From the NCBI GenBank assembly GCA_028673005.1, contig CM054116.1:128813547-128877546 (forward strand): 64,000 bases of DNA, written 5' to 3'. A program made the position numbers and the translations under genes. Of the stretch, positions 1 through 12,805 are shown piece by piece (within the stretch, counting starts at the first letter, position 1; the number at the start of each line of letters is the position of its first letter). Source of the DNA: Tanypteryx hageni (Eukaryota; Arthropoda; Insecta; Odonata; Petaluridae). The notes under the pieces were generated by a model. It did no database searches. It saw only the letters and a list, made by a program, of their open reading frames with translations, and was not told where the DNA came from.

Positions 1-2786
1 ACAAAACTTTTAATAGCTGCCGCGGGTGTGAAGAAGGTAGGGCGGAAACAGCATTCCGTAACATTGATAAAGAAGACTCGAAAGAGGAAGTTTGAAAAAA
101 CGGTGCACCGGGAAACAACACTTCGAAACGGTAAATCCTTGTTTTCAGTTCGTCCTAGGCTGGATCCCGTCATTGACAGCCCTCTTAAGAAAGAAAGGGA
201 AGTTTTTCATCGCACATAAAACATTTACGAACTGCCTAATGGCTCCAGTTTTTTTCCGCTCCTTCTTCACGGTTCCTTAACCGCATAACTCGTGCTGCAA
301 AAAAGGTCTCCCTTCCACCTCTCTCTCTCCCTCTTTATTCATCATCTCGACATTCCCGAATGTCTGGACCGCCTTCCTTCCTTACTTCGGATTGCCCCTA
401 ACCCGTCCGACCTCTCCCATTCATCCTTCCGTTCATCCTTCTCCCTACCTCTCCCCTTCGGCAGTCCATAATGCCCCACTTCCATTGACGCTTCCAATCA
501 TCGGTCGCTCTTCCCCGCCCCCTTTAAGACTTGCCCTTCCCTTCGCCAGAACTCGATTTGGAGCTGGGAATCCTTCAAACACAATGGAACAAAAAAGTTA
601 ATCAAAACAGATGGGTGCCTCACCCACCAGGGAGTTCTAATTGCTTAACACTCCTTCTCTTCCTCCACATCTAAAATACAACAAGAAATATCAAGATCCA
701 CCTCATGAATAAACATTTGGCATGGGTGGTTAGATAAGTCGGCGAGCGAGCGTTCTATGTCAAGGACTGGAATTAATTGAACGGATGAATCGGCTCTAAT
801 GAATCACGACTAATGGGATTCGACGCCAACTAGCGAATAGCCAGTTGTTTCGCGTCGCTTATACCTAGTGAATGTTATTAAAAAATTAGTTATAAAAAGA
901 GTGGAAGATTAAAAAAACGGGTGAAGAATGAAAAAAATAGGCTATAATACCATGAATTCCTACCAAAAATTCTGTAACTGATGCGTTACGCATCGCAACA
1001 ATTTTTGCGCAGGCGTATTTACGATAATGAAATTTCATCGTAGATTTTCCGTTTAGTCGATATGTTTATGAAATTTACAGGTAAGAATTATTAAGTCAGC
1101 CTTAATTCGACAATAATGTTTCAAGTAGACGCCGAAATTAAATTAGTTTTGCCGAAGATCTAAGAGATGTGCGTTTTTTCGATCCATTGTAAAAAATTTA
1201 AGATCATTGGCAAGAGCATTTTAATCCTCTCTGCAAGATAAAGTCTATAATTGTGGTCTCACGTGCGCTGAATTCCGAGTTCATCGATACCTGCATGTTT
1301 AAAAACAGACTATTCATAACTTAATGAAATCATTTTTTCATCGTAGTACATTTGCAAATGATACTCTTAACATGTCGACTGATTTCCTTAAATACAGGAC
1401 GGCTATAAAAAAAGTATTTTAAAAATGTATCGTGTTCAAACCATTCAAAATATGAATATAATGTGGACAGAAACAGTAACTCAAAAAGTTCATTTTCAGT
1501 TTATAGACAATCAATATGAGCTCCGATATAACCCTGACAATACCCAAACGATATTCAAACTCTTCCCTCACTTTCCGTTAGGTATCTCGGTAAATGGATG
1601 CCACTGATTCACTAATCCGATTAATCAGATCATAAGGGATTAGCAGAGACAGGATAGGAAGGTTCGCGCGATATTAAATAAAGGCCTATAAAAACGTCCA
1701 TCGACGGCTGATCTGGCGATCTGGGAGACAGTCCTCTTCATTAAATGCAACATTTGCGAAAGACTTTGGTCATACAAAATTCAGTCTTATTTTTGCTTTT
1801 TAGTGCACTGAAATGTATATAAAAGTTGTGTAGTGATAGCTTGGATAGCCTTTAAGGCCCCATTTCTAGCTAAATCACAATAAAATGTTGAACCTGTACA
1901 CTTCTCTTATAAAAAATCTATATTACTATAGCGTCGATGCTCAAGACGTGCACCTCGATACCTATTATTCATCTAGCAAAGTTCAGTAGAACCCAGATTA
2001 TGCGTGTGCGGATTAACCGTATGTCGGATTACCCGGGCGTTCAGGAGCGAGTTCGAATTTTCCCGCTATTAATGTTAAATGAAGAAGTCATGGACTTAAA
2101 TGATTTATTAAACAACCACCGAATTATCAGATCAATCAAACAAAACCCGTTTCAGCAAAAGTAAGTGGTCAGAGTTCTTTATCGAAAAATGTAACGTGAA
2201 GCGATTTAATTACAATTTTTTTCGAGATGAAGTTTCCCCCTTTATTTTAGAGATAATTTTATAAACCAAGGACCATCTTAAATTCGCGGCGCCATAAGTT
2301 TTTCCTATGTGCGTGTGAATTCTTTATCAACATTTATATCCTACTGTCCCATCTTTTTCAAACGCAGGCATAACGATTATTTGTTGGTCAGAAAGAATGG
2401 TCACTGAGAAAAACAAATTTTATTTTTGTTAATTTATTCCGCCCTACTTACAGTTTTTGTTTTAACTGATAGTTTTATATTTTTGGTATGCGGCCTGATT
2501 TTACGTAAATAAATTTTTACAGTATTTAATGCATATTATACCAAATTTTACCTAAAATTCGGGTTACCCGTGCTATTAAATTATCCGTGCCTACCCAAGT
2601 CCCAATTAACACGGATAATCGGGGTTTTATTGTATTTCAATCAACACTTTTAGGCAACTTAGTTATTAAAACAATCTATTAAGAAGTATCCGTCTGCCTT
2701 GGGATAAATATCATTCCAATGAGTAATGATCAGCATCAAATTTTCGTTATTTCTTGTGTTAGAATACTAATTCCATGACTTGAAAC
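1..2786. other. AT-rich region without a supportable gene
   Basis: I see no coding region, RNA gene or recognisable transposon. There is a pyrimidine-rich stretch near 300-600 and otherwise AT-rich sequence. The short open frames here have no recognisable motifs. Confidence 0.5.
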
Positions 2787-3106
2787 CATTGGTGCCCAAA
2801 CTTTTCTACTGGCGGGACGCATCAGTGGTGGCAAATCCTAAGGCTTAAGGCGGTTGCCAATTCTTCGACCGGATTAGAGATTAAATCGGAAGTTATAATC
2901 GGACCCATACAAGTTAAAATCAAATCTAAATAAGGTTTTTGTGGTTAATATTTCAGTATTAAAAGTTTTATTATCAAAATTTGCATAAAATGTATGCATT
3001 TGTGTGTTAAATCTTTCGAATAGGATTTTCATCATACCCTCGCGGGCCGCACATAAACCTTTCACGGGCCGCATCCGGCCCACAGACCGTACTTTGGGCA
3101 ACCATG
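2787..3106. mobile_element. hAT-type non-autonomous element (MITE), 320 bp
   Basis: The ends are imperfect inverted repeats: CATTGGTGCCCAAAC on the left and, reversed, CATGGTTGCCCAAAG on the right. Both are followed by CGGGCCGCA-type sequence. The flanking 8-mers CTTGAAAC (2779-2786) and CTTTAAAG (3107-3114) match at 6 of 8 bases, as expected of an old hAT target-site duplication. No transposase is inside. The same GCGGGCCGC-rich family recurs at 5.77-6.08 kb. The assignment rests on end and target-site features typical of hAT elements. Confidence 0.65.
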
Positions 3107-5770
3107 CTTTAAAGGTTTCTCTATCGGTTGACTTCACATATCGCGTGGCCTTATACATAGGTTTGTTTCCTCCTCCTACGATATACAGGGATCTAGATAA
3201 AATAACAAAAGCTTATTCCAGAAAGCCATTTCTAGCAACATGGATATATAACCGCACTATTAATTTAGACATGTGTAAGATTGTTCTCATATGGAGGGTT
3301 CTATATACTAAAAGTAAAAGCTCTTCAAAGATTCCATTTACGTCTCGCATCTATAACTATAATCGATTCAATACCGAAGGCCAAAAATTAATACAGCGAC
3401 ATAAATTAGTGATTAACGATTTTGTCCCCCCTCAAAACGCATGAAGTGCCACAGAATTAAAAGTTATCAGATATCATTATATATAGACGTTTCTTACAGA
3501 GGAGGAGGAGGATATAGGAGGATACTAATGTTTAGGCACTTCCAGATGAGCTGTAGATTCGTAATTTTTTTCTTAGGTAGTATTTTGTGCAAAACCGACT
3601 AGAAAAAACGAAAATCTTGAAAAAGTGCAACAATGCCGCCGCTAAAAATTCGCGATTGTTTAAACAAATTTTCAAGGTTTATGTATTTCCGAAAGTGCTA
3701 CGGAGCTGAAATTATTTTTAGAGGTAGGATTTGTAAAAACACGAAATAAGGATTATACAAATTTTGATATTTTAATTTGTTTGGCAGTTAAAAATTCTTA
3801 AAGTTTAAACAAATAGGTAAATGTTTAGATACTCGGGGCGAGTTAGAGAGCTGAAATTTTAAAGTTATTTAGAGTTTAGTATATTTAAAGGAATAAACAT
3901 TTCAGCGTATTCATGCAATTCTTATTGCGGCCGTTAAAAATTATTTAAATTTAAACAATTAGATAAGTGTTATTTCACTTCTAAATGTGCTATAAATTTA
4001 AAATTTGGCAAAAATGTGTACAATAATTAACTCAATGTGGAAAATGTATAATATTCTTAATTTTTTAAAAATTAGCGACTGTTTTACTCGATTATTGTTC
4101 CATAAGGAAAAAACGAAAATCGGTCCCGGGGAGAAATCTTTTGAATCAAAGAAATATTTACCATGATGAAATATCTCTCTGAAAAATGAATGCAAGCACC
4201 TTCTACTAGTTTCTATATAAAAACGAGGTGCCAAGATTATGATTAAAGTGTAGCTGGTGGGTGCCATCCTCAGAAACATAAATAGGGTTGAATTTCCCGG
4301 GGAAGAATTCAGGTGATAAGACCTTCTAGTTAAGGTAAATCAATATATGTATAGAGGATTATCTGTCTGATGTGCCTAAAAAAATTACATGGAACGGAAA
4401 ATTGTCGGGAAAATACAGTTACTTCACATTATCGGAAATTCTAGCTATAAATTTTCAAGAACGTCCATATCCCACGTTGTTTTTCACAGATCCATGGAAG
4501 CACCGAGTTCTACACAAGATGATGGCCTACGAGTAAAGCTTTCTCTATCAGTAATTTCTTCCTTTTTCAAGTATGAGGCAATTTACAGTTATATCCGAAT
4601 ATTATAAAATCCGCCATTAATAATTTACAAGTATAAATATTGCTTAGGTGATTAATACTATAAAAATTATAATTGTGGTGGTTGATCAACCGCGCTTGCC
4701 AACGTACAAAAGTAAGAAACTATTTAATGTAGGCATTGCGCTTCTCAGAAGATAAAGGATTGTTAGATAATTAAGGAAAAAATTGGAAAGAGAAAGTGAT
4801 TAAAATGATGAGGATTTTCGAAAGAAGACTAACATAAATGTAAAAGAAGCTATTAGAGTTCTGAATCAAGGGTCATAGACGATTCCTTTACTGAATAACT
4901 TATGGTACTTTAGTACCTGGTCAAGTATTGGTCTGGAGGATTAACCAGAGAGATTCTAGCAATAATTTATTCTTCCACCTTTAATGAAAAAAATATCATG
5001 AAGACAATATAGGCGAAACTGAATGGATGAAGAAGCGAGAGACGATATTTTCACCATTACTCATTGGAAACAAAAGAGCCAAGCTCACTAGAGAGCAGTG
5101 AACCTCCTGCACACCAATCTGGGTAATATATAACATAGGTTCGTGAAGATTGAAATATCATAGATCGCTTCTTTCGCTAGATTTTCCCGATTCAATTGAT
5201 AAATGTACATTCAAAATAGCATTTTTCGTACATTTGGGAGCCTAAATATTTCTCTTGTCAGTAATAACGACAACAACAATGAAACGAAAATACCAATTTA
5301 TAGGAGAGACGCGAGATCAGGAATTTCATCACAGACGTTCTTTTTTAACGAAGAGCAAGGTAGATACTGTTACGCTTAGATTCTCCTACAAAAACGGCTT
5401 AATGGAGTGCTGCAGATTGCCATCTACAAGAGCCGCCCACAGCTCACGGACTGGCACATCCGCCGCTGGTGAGCCAAAGAGGGCATATCAAGTGCTCTTT
5501 CACCAATTAACACTGACACCCAATCATTGAAACGATCTCGAATTTTCAATGAAAAGAAAACTGCCCGTTTTCACATCTCGTCTGCGTCTTGGAAAGTAAT
5601 TTGCATCGACATTTATTCGCACCAATCGAGATTCGAACCCGGTGTGGGACGACGGGAAGTCGGATTCTTATTTAAACCCGGCACTCTCCCAACCCAACCG
5701 TGATTCAAAAAGTCTCCACCGTCGAAGGGATGACGTAAGGGCCGCTAACAAATTTCGGTCCCTCTCTATT
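3107..5770. other. AT-rich region, no gene seen
   Basis: There is no supportable gene. It contains a 34-bp motif (3520-3553) shared with the duplicated block, which is listed separately. A weak B-box-like GGGTTCGAATC lies on the minus strand near 5631-5641 with no matching A box or tRNA fold. Confidence 0.45.
3520..3553 (-). repeat. 34-bp dispersed motif, copy A
   Basis: The reverse complement of this stretch matches 35,597-35,630 at 33 of 34 positions, and also the second duplication copy near 60,850-60,883. A looser match continues for about ten bases past the GTATCC end. The flanks are otherwise unrelated. It could be the surviving core of an old short transposon. Confidence 0.6.
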
Positions 5771-6075
5771 AGTGGTGCACAACCTTTTTACTTGGCGGGC
5801 CGCATCGGTGGTTGTGAATCTTTCGGCAGGCCGATATAGAAGTTGCTTATTCTTCGGTGGGCCGGATTAGAGTTTAAATTAGAAGTTACTTATACATTAT
5901 GAGGTGCCATATAAGTGAAAATCAATTATAAATAACATTTTTATTGTTGTTTCAAAATTAAATGTTTTATCATCAAAACTTTCAAAACATGAAATTGTGT
6001 GTTAAATTTTTCGACTTTCATTTTCATCATAGCTTCGCGGAGGGCAAACAAAAACCGTTCGCGGGCCGTAGGGTG
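5771..6075. mobile_element. hAT-type MITE, relative of the 2.79-kb copy
   Basis: The left end GTGGTGCACAACC pairs with the reversed right end GCGGTGCCCACCC. Internal GCGGGCCGCA blocks, and an A/T-rich centre with 'tgtgtgttaaat', align with the element at 2787-3106. No clean 8-bp target duplication is visible, so the borders are approximate. Confidence 0.55.
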
Positions 6076-7399
6076 GGCACCGCTACTCTCTATCCTTTCG
6101 TCCTTCGTATTCCCCGACAGCGGGAGACTTCCCCTTTTCGAAATTCCGCCTTCCTCCCCTCGCCCCTTCCTGCCTCGCAATCAAGCGGGTGTATCCCACA
6201 CGATCCTCCGCAAATAAAAAACGCCGCACGGAGGAGGAGAATCCGAGCGCATCCACGATTCCGCGGCGGATCCGTTTTCGATAGCGCCGATGGATGCGTC
6301 TTAACGAGACTGCTCCCGATCGATTGGATAACGGGTTCGAGTCCTCGCGTCGTGTTATGGCTCTCTGCCGAGTGGCACGGGACTGATGAGGGCATTAATT
6401 GCAGGTAAATTCCTTGCCCCCCCTTCCCCCGAGCCGCGGGCCCCATACACCCGGAAGGAGTAGCGAGCGACGGTTCGGCTGATCCCTCCCCACCCGGGTT
6501 GCTGCGAGGCCTTCGGGGCCCTCGCGGTCCTCGGACAGAAGAACGGCACTTAAAAACCCATTTCCTGAAAGGACGCGGGAAATGATAATCGCTTTTACTT
6601 TTTTTCTTCGGTTTGGAAGAATCGCCGGGGAGGTGGATTCTCCTTTCGAAGAAAAATTCATTCAACGGTTTTTGGAAAATCGTTTGAGAAACGCGAGACA
6701 GAGAGAGGGAGAACTCGAGGGGAAGAATGGGGGAGCTTAGTTGCCTGGAGTTACATACGATAGTGACAATCGCTCCACTAGTTTACAGTCGAGAAGTGAT
6801 CACTTTGGCTTGCATCTCATTTCTAGCCGCAATTATCTGATCGTAGCTAACGAATCGAACAACTTAAAATGGATTTAATGTCACGTTTAGTCATTCGAGA
6901 TGAAAATATTAGGTTTTTTCTTACAAAGAGCACAAGGGCGAAAGAACGCGGTCAAAAGATGATTCCTTACACTTTCCGTAGAAAATTAACTATCGCAAAA
7001 CTAAATGACGATGGATGTGTAATCTAAACAAATTATCACTTTTAAATTCCAGGAACCCTAAATACGTATTCCTTCCGTAAAATCAACGTGATAGAGAACA
7101 CTTTCAGTTGATGTTCCAATATATCAATTTTAGTTCGTCAATGCAAAAAATCCACTTCAATTGATCACATAATAAAAATTAACCAGTTTGTTATATTTTG
7201 TTGGAGCAACAGAATAAATTCGCACATATATAAGACTACTTAAGATTAAAATCGTGACAGAAAAACTAATGGCCTTTTAGGTAAATATTAGAAAAAAAAG
7301 AACAAATCTTTTATAACTTTTTCGCTTTCCAAACTATTCTCAAATCCGGAGACTTTCCGACTTTTGTGCCGGATCGATGTACTTGTTAACTTTTTTATA
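6076..7399. other. GC-rich patch then AT-rich sequence, no gene called
   Basis: 6076-6560 is GC- and CpG-rich. It has overlapping open frames on both strands that look compositional rather than coding, with no splice-bounded exon or domain. 6560-7399 is AT-rich. Nothing else was recognised. Confidence 0.35.
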
Positions 7400-8195
7400 A
7401 CTTACCTAGAGGATCGCTCCTGATCTAAGCAGACCGCGAGTTCAGGTACCCGTCTTTCGGTCGCACAGCTCAATTACCGCAGAAGCCATTCAACTAACGC
7501 ACCGTCTTCAAAAGTAGCGCCGAACAGGTTCACTCACAATCTCCCGTCCACCGGTTCTCGCAAGAACCTGAACCAAGTGGACAGAGCCGGTAGACAAAAG
7601 ACGACCGCAACTTGGCGAGTCACGTTGCCAGGCAACCACGATAAACAAAAATCCCCACAGCGTTCGCTCCCGACTCTCTCTCCTTCGTCCGGCTCACGCG
7701 AGTTTCGCGATTAGACTGATTCGTCTGGGGCGTCGTTGGAGGCATAACGGTGGAAGGGGAGGAACGAGCAGAAGAAGAAGGGGTAAAATGGCGGAGGCAA
7801 AGGGATGAGGGAAAAAGGAAACACGAAAGAAAAAAGGAATGAGAGAAGTATAGAGAGAGAGACCCAAGGAGGAAAAAAGTTTATACCTTCCCACACGCCG
7901 TCTCCGCCCCTCCCCCTCTTTCTCAGTGCCTCTCCTCTCACGGCTATCCTTCTGCCCCCTGCCGCCCTCGTCCGAAAACACTCTTTCGCTCTCATTCACG
8001 CCGGCGGGAGGGGCTGACGTCACCGGCATGCGCAGTGCGAGCCCTTAAGGCGACTGCTCAGAGGGCAGCCCGCATGATAACTGGTCGGTCTTAGCGGTGT
8101 TGTTGTTGAAGAAGAAGGCGGGCCATCTGCCTCCTCCAAAACAGGTTACTGTAAACTGCTCACTTGCAGCGGCTCTTCGCCGATAAATTCATCGA
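7400..8195 (+). promoter_or_regulatory. Candidate CpG-rich promoter with CRE and NRF-1-like sites
   Basis: This is a GC/CpG-rich island in AT-rich surroundings. It contains a perfect CRE palindrome TGACGTCA (8015-8022) and, five bases on, an NRF-1-like GCATGCGCA (8027-8035). Together with the flanking GA/CT tracts this looks like a housekeeping-type promoter. No TATA box is evident. Direction is uncertain: a possible first coding exon follows on the plus strand at 8204, and bidirectional activity is possible. The function is inferred from composition and motifs only. Confidence 0.45.
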
Positions 8196-8203
8196 AAGTA
8201 GAA

Positions 8204-8252
8204 ATGTCCCATTCCAATAAAAGTACGTCTGGAAGATTCCTTTGCCGTGTTC
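8204..8252 (+). CDS. Possible first coding exon (speculative)
   Basis: An ATG in acceptable context (GAAATG) lies about 180 bp after the CRE/NRF-1 sites. The frame begins MSHSNKSTSGRFLC and stays open for 50 codons. A GTAATA at about 8253 could serve as a donor. There is no recognised homologue and no identified downstream exon, so this could be chance. Confidence 0.15.
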
Positions 8253-8876
8253 AAATCAATGTAATAATGATGAGGTATTTCAGGCGGTGCAAATGCCTTC
8301 TATTTTTTTGCGGTAATACTTCGCGTGCCAGCATACCATTACGACGGTTATGACGAGGCAATCGAATCGACTGAAAGCGCCTCTGTTCTGGCGGGAAATG
8401 ACAACAAAATTTCTGTTCCTTGAAATGTAGGTGAATTCCATCCTGATTACACTTTCGCTAAAAAAAATGAAAGCCAGTTTAAAATTCCTCATAATATCAA
8501 CAGCGATGATGTTTCCTTTTCTTTGATTCGATGGAATAATTTAAGAATTAATTTCGTTCACTGATGCTCTAAATGCTAATGATAGTTTAACATTAAGATG
8601 ATTTTGATGTCATCTTGACAAATTCCCTTAACACCCACATATGAGAGAAGTTTGAGACTTCTGACAATGCACTTCGCGATTCGCGCTAAGTCACCTGTAG
8701 AGCAGGTTTCGGATAAATGTACGCCCAATATTTAGTGAACGGGTTAAGCAGATTTCTAAGAGGGAGAATATACATGCATAGTCTTTTATCTCTAGGGCGT
8801 AACTTGGAGGATGCAGAGCCACGGAGTGCGGAGGACCCGATACTTTTTGGGACCCCGAAAAGACGCTATGTTAATA

Positions 8877-9186
8877 GAATATTACTAAATCGAATCGAAC
8901 CTGGGTGCCGCGGCACACTGGGGCGCCGCAGCTAATGTTTAGGGGTGCCACGATAAAACCAGTTTTGTAAATAAATGTACGATTTGGATGTGTTTACAGG
9001 TAACTAAGGCTTTAATTTTATCTCTAATAAATTGATTATGGTGTGATACCATCAAATGGATTTTTCCAAAGGTTTTAATACTACTTTGCGAAAATATGAA
9101 AACATTGCTTGAAGGCTGGGTTGCCGCGAAATTCTGTTTACTTTTGAAAGAGTGCCGCGGCTACAAAAAGGTTGGGAACTACTCTG
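8877..9186 (-). mobile_element. hAT-type MITE (GTGCCGCGGC family)
   Basis: On the minus strand the element begins AGTAGTTCCCAACCTTTTTG, followed by a CCGCGGCAC block. The other end carries GGTGCCGCGGCACACTGGGG. The repeat near 43,963-44,233 has the same ends in the opposite orientation. No transposase remains. Confidence 0.6.
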
Positions 9187-11003
9187 TATCATTTTAGACC
9201 GTTTATTGATAGGTGGGACCGGGAGCTGAATTAGAGGGTTTTGTACGGTACAAGACTGCACACATACGTACAAACACATACAATACAAACGTTCGAGAGT
9301 GGACTTCAGTTTGGCGATGCGAGGTAGCCTAGCCGAACACTATACATTGATCAACCTTTTGCACCTTCAATTTTAATTTATAAAGAAAGAATTGTAACTC
9401 CCTTTTCTGTATGCGTCACATTCAATATTTCTCCGATTTTGATGCAATCCATCTGATAATCTTGCATGCACCATCGTTATATATTAACATATTCATATTT
9501 ATTCGTTTTCGTGCAAAAGTGTCACTTCCTTACTTTCTTTTTATTGATTATTCTTCCTTTGCTTTTTAATATCCACAAGCAGCTGCACCATATTTTTCAC
9601 GAGCGCTTTTCTAAGCCATCTTACATTTCCCTATGTTCTCTCCGATTGATCTTGTCTTCCCAACTTGCACCCGTCGGTGTTGACGAACCCTTCGATATCA
9701 AAACCTTTATTAACTCCCGCCCTCTTAAATCAGTCGCTTTCTTTCCCCTATGCTCCTATCCTAAAAAAGCCGTAAATTCAGCTCGATGAATTACCCGCAT
9801 AGTGCAGGAGAAACTTTCCGCCCCTATGGAAGTTTTCACAATGCCGCCGTCTAAACATATGCCTTCGAGTTCACCAGTCAGGTTAATTGTTTGTCCTCCT
9901 GTGGGGATCGCCCTACTGTCTGCCGCATTAATAACTATGTATGTGCGTTTATTTGTCTCCCATTGCCTGATTGATTTTTATAGGCATTCATAATGATTTT
10001 TTATTAAAAATGCTTTCAGTATGTTGTACCTACTTCTACCAAAGTAGATAATTTGAAATTAAAGAATGGTAAGTTAATAAAAATTTTGATTAAATGAAAA
10101 TGAATTTTTATAACATTTTTATACTCGTATTTTCCTTTCTCTGTTGGCAAATGACAGATATCATTGCTGTGGCCAAGTGGGCTCTTGCAATAAAGTGTTT
10201 TCGTTTTTATCCTCTAAAGATTTATGTCATGAGAAGATCGATTTCCATTTTTATAGTAATAAATATCTTTCTTTTCATTGCAAACTCTAACTAAAAATAT
10301 ATTTTTAATCTGAATGCTAAAAAGTTTCTTATTTTTAAGTACATATATTTAAAAATTCCAGATTGCAGAAACACCAACATTAGGTTGCCTTCAGATTTTA
10401 AAGATTCAAGTATGTTATAGAAAAATAGATTGTTAAAATTGTCTTTAGGTTACCATCATAACCATAATCTACATAGAATGTATTATAGAAAGTAACATTA
10501 TTTGTTGTTTGTGTGAATAAATTTTTTTTTTATGAAAGCAGTTTTGAAATGTATTTTGTGTTTTTACTGGGTGCAAACAAAAATCAGCCTAACTCTATGT
10601 CAATGACAATCCATGGAATAAAACTATAAGACTATTTGAAACTTACAATTCTTATTTATTACATCAGAAAATCATCAGGCTGTGAAAAATCATAAATAAG
10701 TTTTTATTTTAGTATGCAAAGAGATGTTTGTGAGACTTCTAAATATATTATATTTTTTCCTTTTTGTTCCAGCTCAGCCTATTATGTATACTTACTTAGA
10801 GGATGGATTAATAGATGCACATAAACAAGAATCATCAAAATTTTCTCTAATTGTAAGTTATCAGGCGTACATGAGGTCAAGATGATAATTTTAACTATTT
10901 TGCATGTTTATGACTCAACTCTATTTTCCAAGTATAAAATATTTTTTTGTCAGTGCTGGCATGTTGCTGAACTTGTTTGGGTTAGTTAATAACTAGTAGT
11001 ATA
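9187..11003. other. AT-rich region, no gene seen
   Basis: No recognisable coding sequence, RNA or repeat boundary, apart from the flanking elements. Short open frames at 9.47-9.99 kb and 10.09-10.29 kb have no motif support. Confidence 0.45.
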
Positions 11004-11534
11004 CAGGCCCGGACATAGAGACCCAGGACCCCTAGGCAGTTAACAGAGTCGGGGCTTCCTTTTTGGTAATTTAGCAAAAAACAAACTTTACTTTTATTTT
11101 GTATTTATTTAACGTACTTTGACTTTAGAAAATAGACAAGCAGAGTTAGAAATGAAATAGACAAGTACCAACTATACTTGTTTAAACATTATAATTTTTA
11201 CATTTACATATAATTACAAGATTACATTGCCACGCGACGAACTTTCTTCTCTGCAAAGGAACGGATGACTTCACTATAGTCCACAGACTGCGTTATTTCT
11301 GACTCTATGTACAGCACAGAGAGTGAATTAAGCCTGTTCTCTTCTGTGGTAGATCTTAAATAATTCTTTACTCTCTTTAGCGCTAAAAACGACTATTTCA
11401 TTTGGAAAAATTGACATATTATTTTCCGTGTCCTGTGTCCTCAATGTGTAGCATTTCGGCCCCTGGTTGGGGCCCCCGCCGAGGTTGGGGCCCTAGCCAG
11501 CTGCCTAGTTTGCCTAGGCAGAAGTTTGCCGCTG
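11004..11534. mobile_element. hAT MITE with exact 8-bp target duplication (531 bp)
   Basis: The element starts CAGGCCCGGACATAGAG and ends TTTGCCGCTG. Identical 8-mers GTAGTATA flank it at 10,996-11,003 and 11,535-11,542. An 8-bp duplication and CAG..CTG ends fit the hAT superfamily. Near-identical but longer (729-bp) copies lie in both duplicated blocks at 31,920 and 57,154. They differ by an internal segment absent here, so this copy is an internally deleted derivative. It encodes no transposase. Confidence 0.85.
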
Positions 11535-12189
11535 GTAGTATATCAAGTCAATTTAGAATTGTTGCAGACATTTTCAAGCTGTAACAATTAATTGAACTAG
11601 TAATGAAACTTCATCAATAAATACCTAGTTGAGTATTATAGTTGATAGATATCAGTGTGTTAACTAGATTATTTAACATTTTTGGCAATGATCTCTTTGG
11701 ACTGAAAGCTTAGAATATGTTTTTTACCATTAGCAGAGCCAGCTAAAGGAGTGTGTCATGGATGCCTGACATCCGGGTCACTGCAAATTGTGGGGGCTCT
11801 AAAAATCACCTTTCATTTTTTGAATGTATAATTTAGCAAAACATTCATAATTCTTATATCATGTTTAAATCAATACATTTAATTTTTAGATTAATATTAT
11901 GGGAGTGTAACTAAAGAATTCAACATTGCTAATTAGAAATTTATTGATTAATAATATGTATTTTGGTATGCCAGCCAACTACAGAATAACCAGAGCTCCC
12001 ATCTTGCCACAATCTTGATCATACGCAATCTAGCCTGGCTCTTGTAATTCAGTTTTTGGTGCATTTCATCTGCTTTTATTTATTTTCATGTAGGTATATG
12101 TATTACTAAGGGAGGCTTATCTTAACATGTTTCCATCTTCTTTATTTATCTTCATCTACATAGAATGTCAGTTAGTTTCAAATACTTAC
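11535..12189. other. AT-rich spacer
   Basis: I see no gene. A 'ggatgcctgacatccgggtcactgc' stretch near 11,760 may be an old transposon end, but no partner end was found. Confidence 0.4.
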
Positions 12190-12805
12190 CTGTATAGAAT
12201 CTATGCCATTCATATTTCGTTTGATTGTTTGGAACAATTGGCGAACTCTTACAAGCAATATTAACAAAATGTTACTGGCTGAGAACACAAATTTTGTAGA
12301 AGCATTTAATTTGATAATTTGCACTAAGTTTGAATTTAGACTTTTTTCTCAAGAGCAAAGAGCTTTCCAGAAAGATTAATGTTTCAGAAACTTTTCTTGA
12401 AAATATGTATACCAGTAAGAATAAAACAATCTATGATGAATTAAGAACGGATGAGATGGAATTTCATTCTTTACATTCAAACTTTTTCTGTGTTTCGGTT
12501 GATACAATAATAGTACAAACAAAGGAAAGATTTAAATGGTTCCCTAGGTTATATTCAATGTAAAATTTAGAACAGACATTAGAATGATGGAAAAAGATGA
12601 TTTACAAAAAATTTGATGAATTTCTTTTCTGGATGAAATTTGTACTCTAAGAATATTGATAAAAAATTAAATACAATATTTAATTAAAATTATTCAAAGT
12701 AATAATTATAGAAAAATATTTATGATTACAGTAACAGTTGTAAGATTATGTTGTGCATTACCTGTAACTATAGCCAATGCTGAGTGCTCATTCAGTCAGT
12801 GGCAG
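12190..12805 (+). pseudogene. hAT transposase C-terminal relic (ZMYM/THAP-type)
   Basis: Two pieces survive in shifting frames. The first, around 12,330-12,560, reads INVSETFLENMY and VDTIIVQTKERF, resembling the 'RINVYLPFLDHLISQLKERF' region of hAT-type transposases. The second, at 12,731-12,800, reads RLCCALPVTIANAECSFS, matching the conserved 'LPVTVASAERSFS' start of the hAT dimerisation domain. Multiple stops and frameshifts make it non-functional. It ends abruptly next to another transposon-like end (GGCAGATTTAGG near 12,800). The family call is confident at superfamily level only. Confidence 0.7.

Noticed and set aside
5625..5645. Minus-strand B-box-like GGGTTCGAATC
   Set aside because: T-stem pairing fails at the outer pairs and no acceptor stem exists; it may be a SINE relic but cannot be supported.
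6325..6350. B-box-like GGTTCGAGTCC suggesting a tRNA gene
   Set aside because: No A box at the right distance and no acceptor stem or cloverleaf could be formed.
6090..6665. 191-codon minus-strand frame in the 6-kb GC patch
   Set aside because: It overlaps a MITE end and frames in all directions; Arg/Gly/Pro content reflects GC composition, with no motif.
7694..8029. 111-codon minus-strand open frame in the CpG-rich island
   Set aside because: It runs through GA/CT-rich low-complexity sequence, overlaps open frames on the other strand and has no domain; composition explains it.
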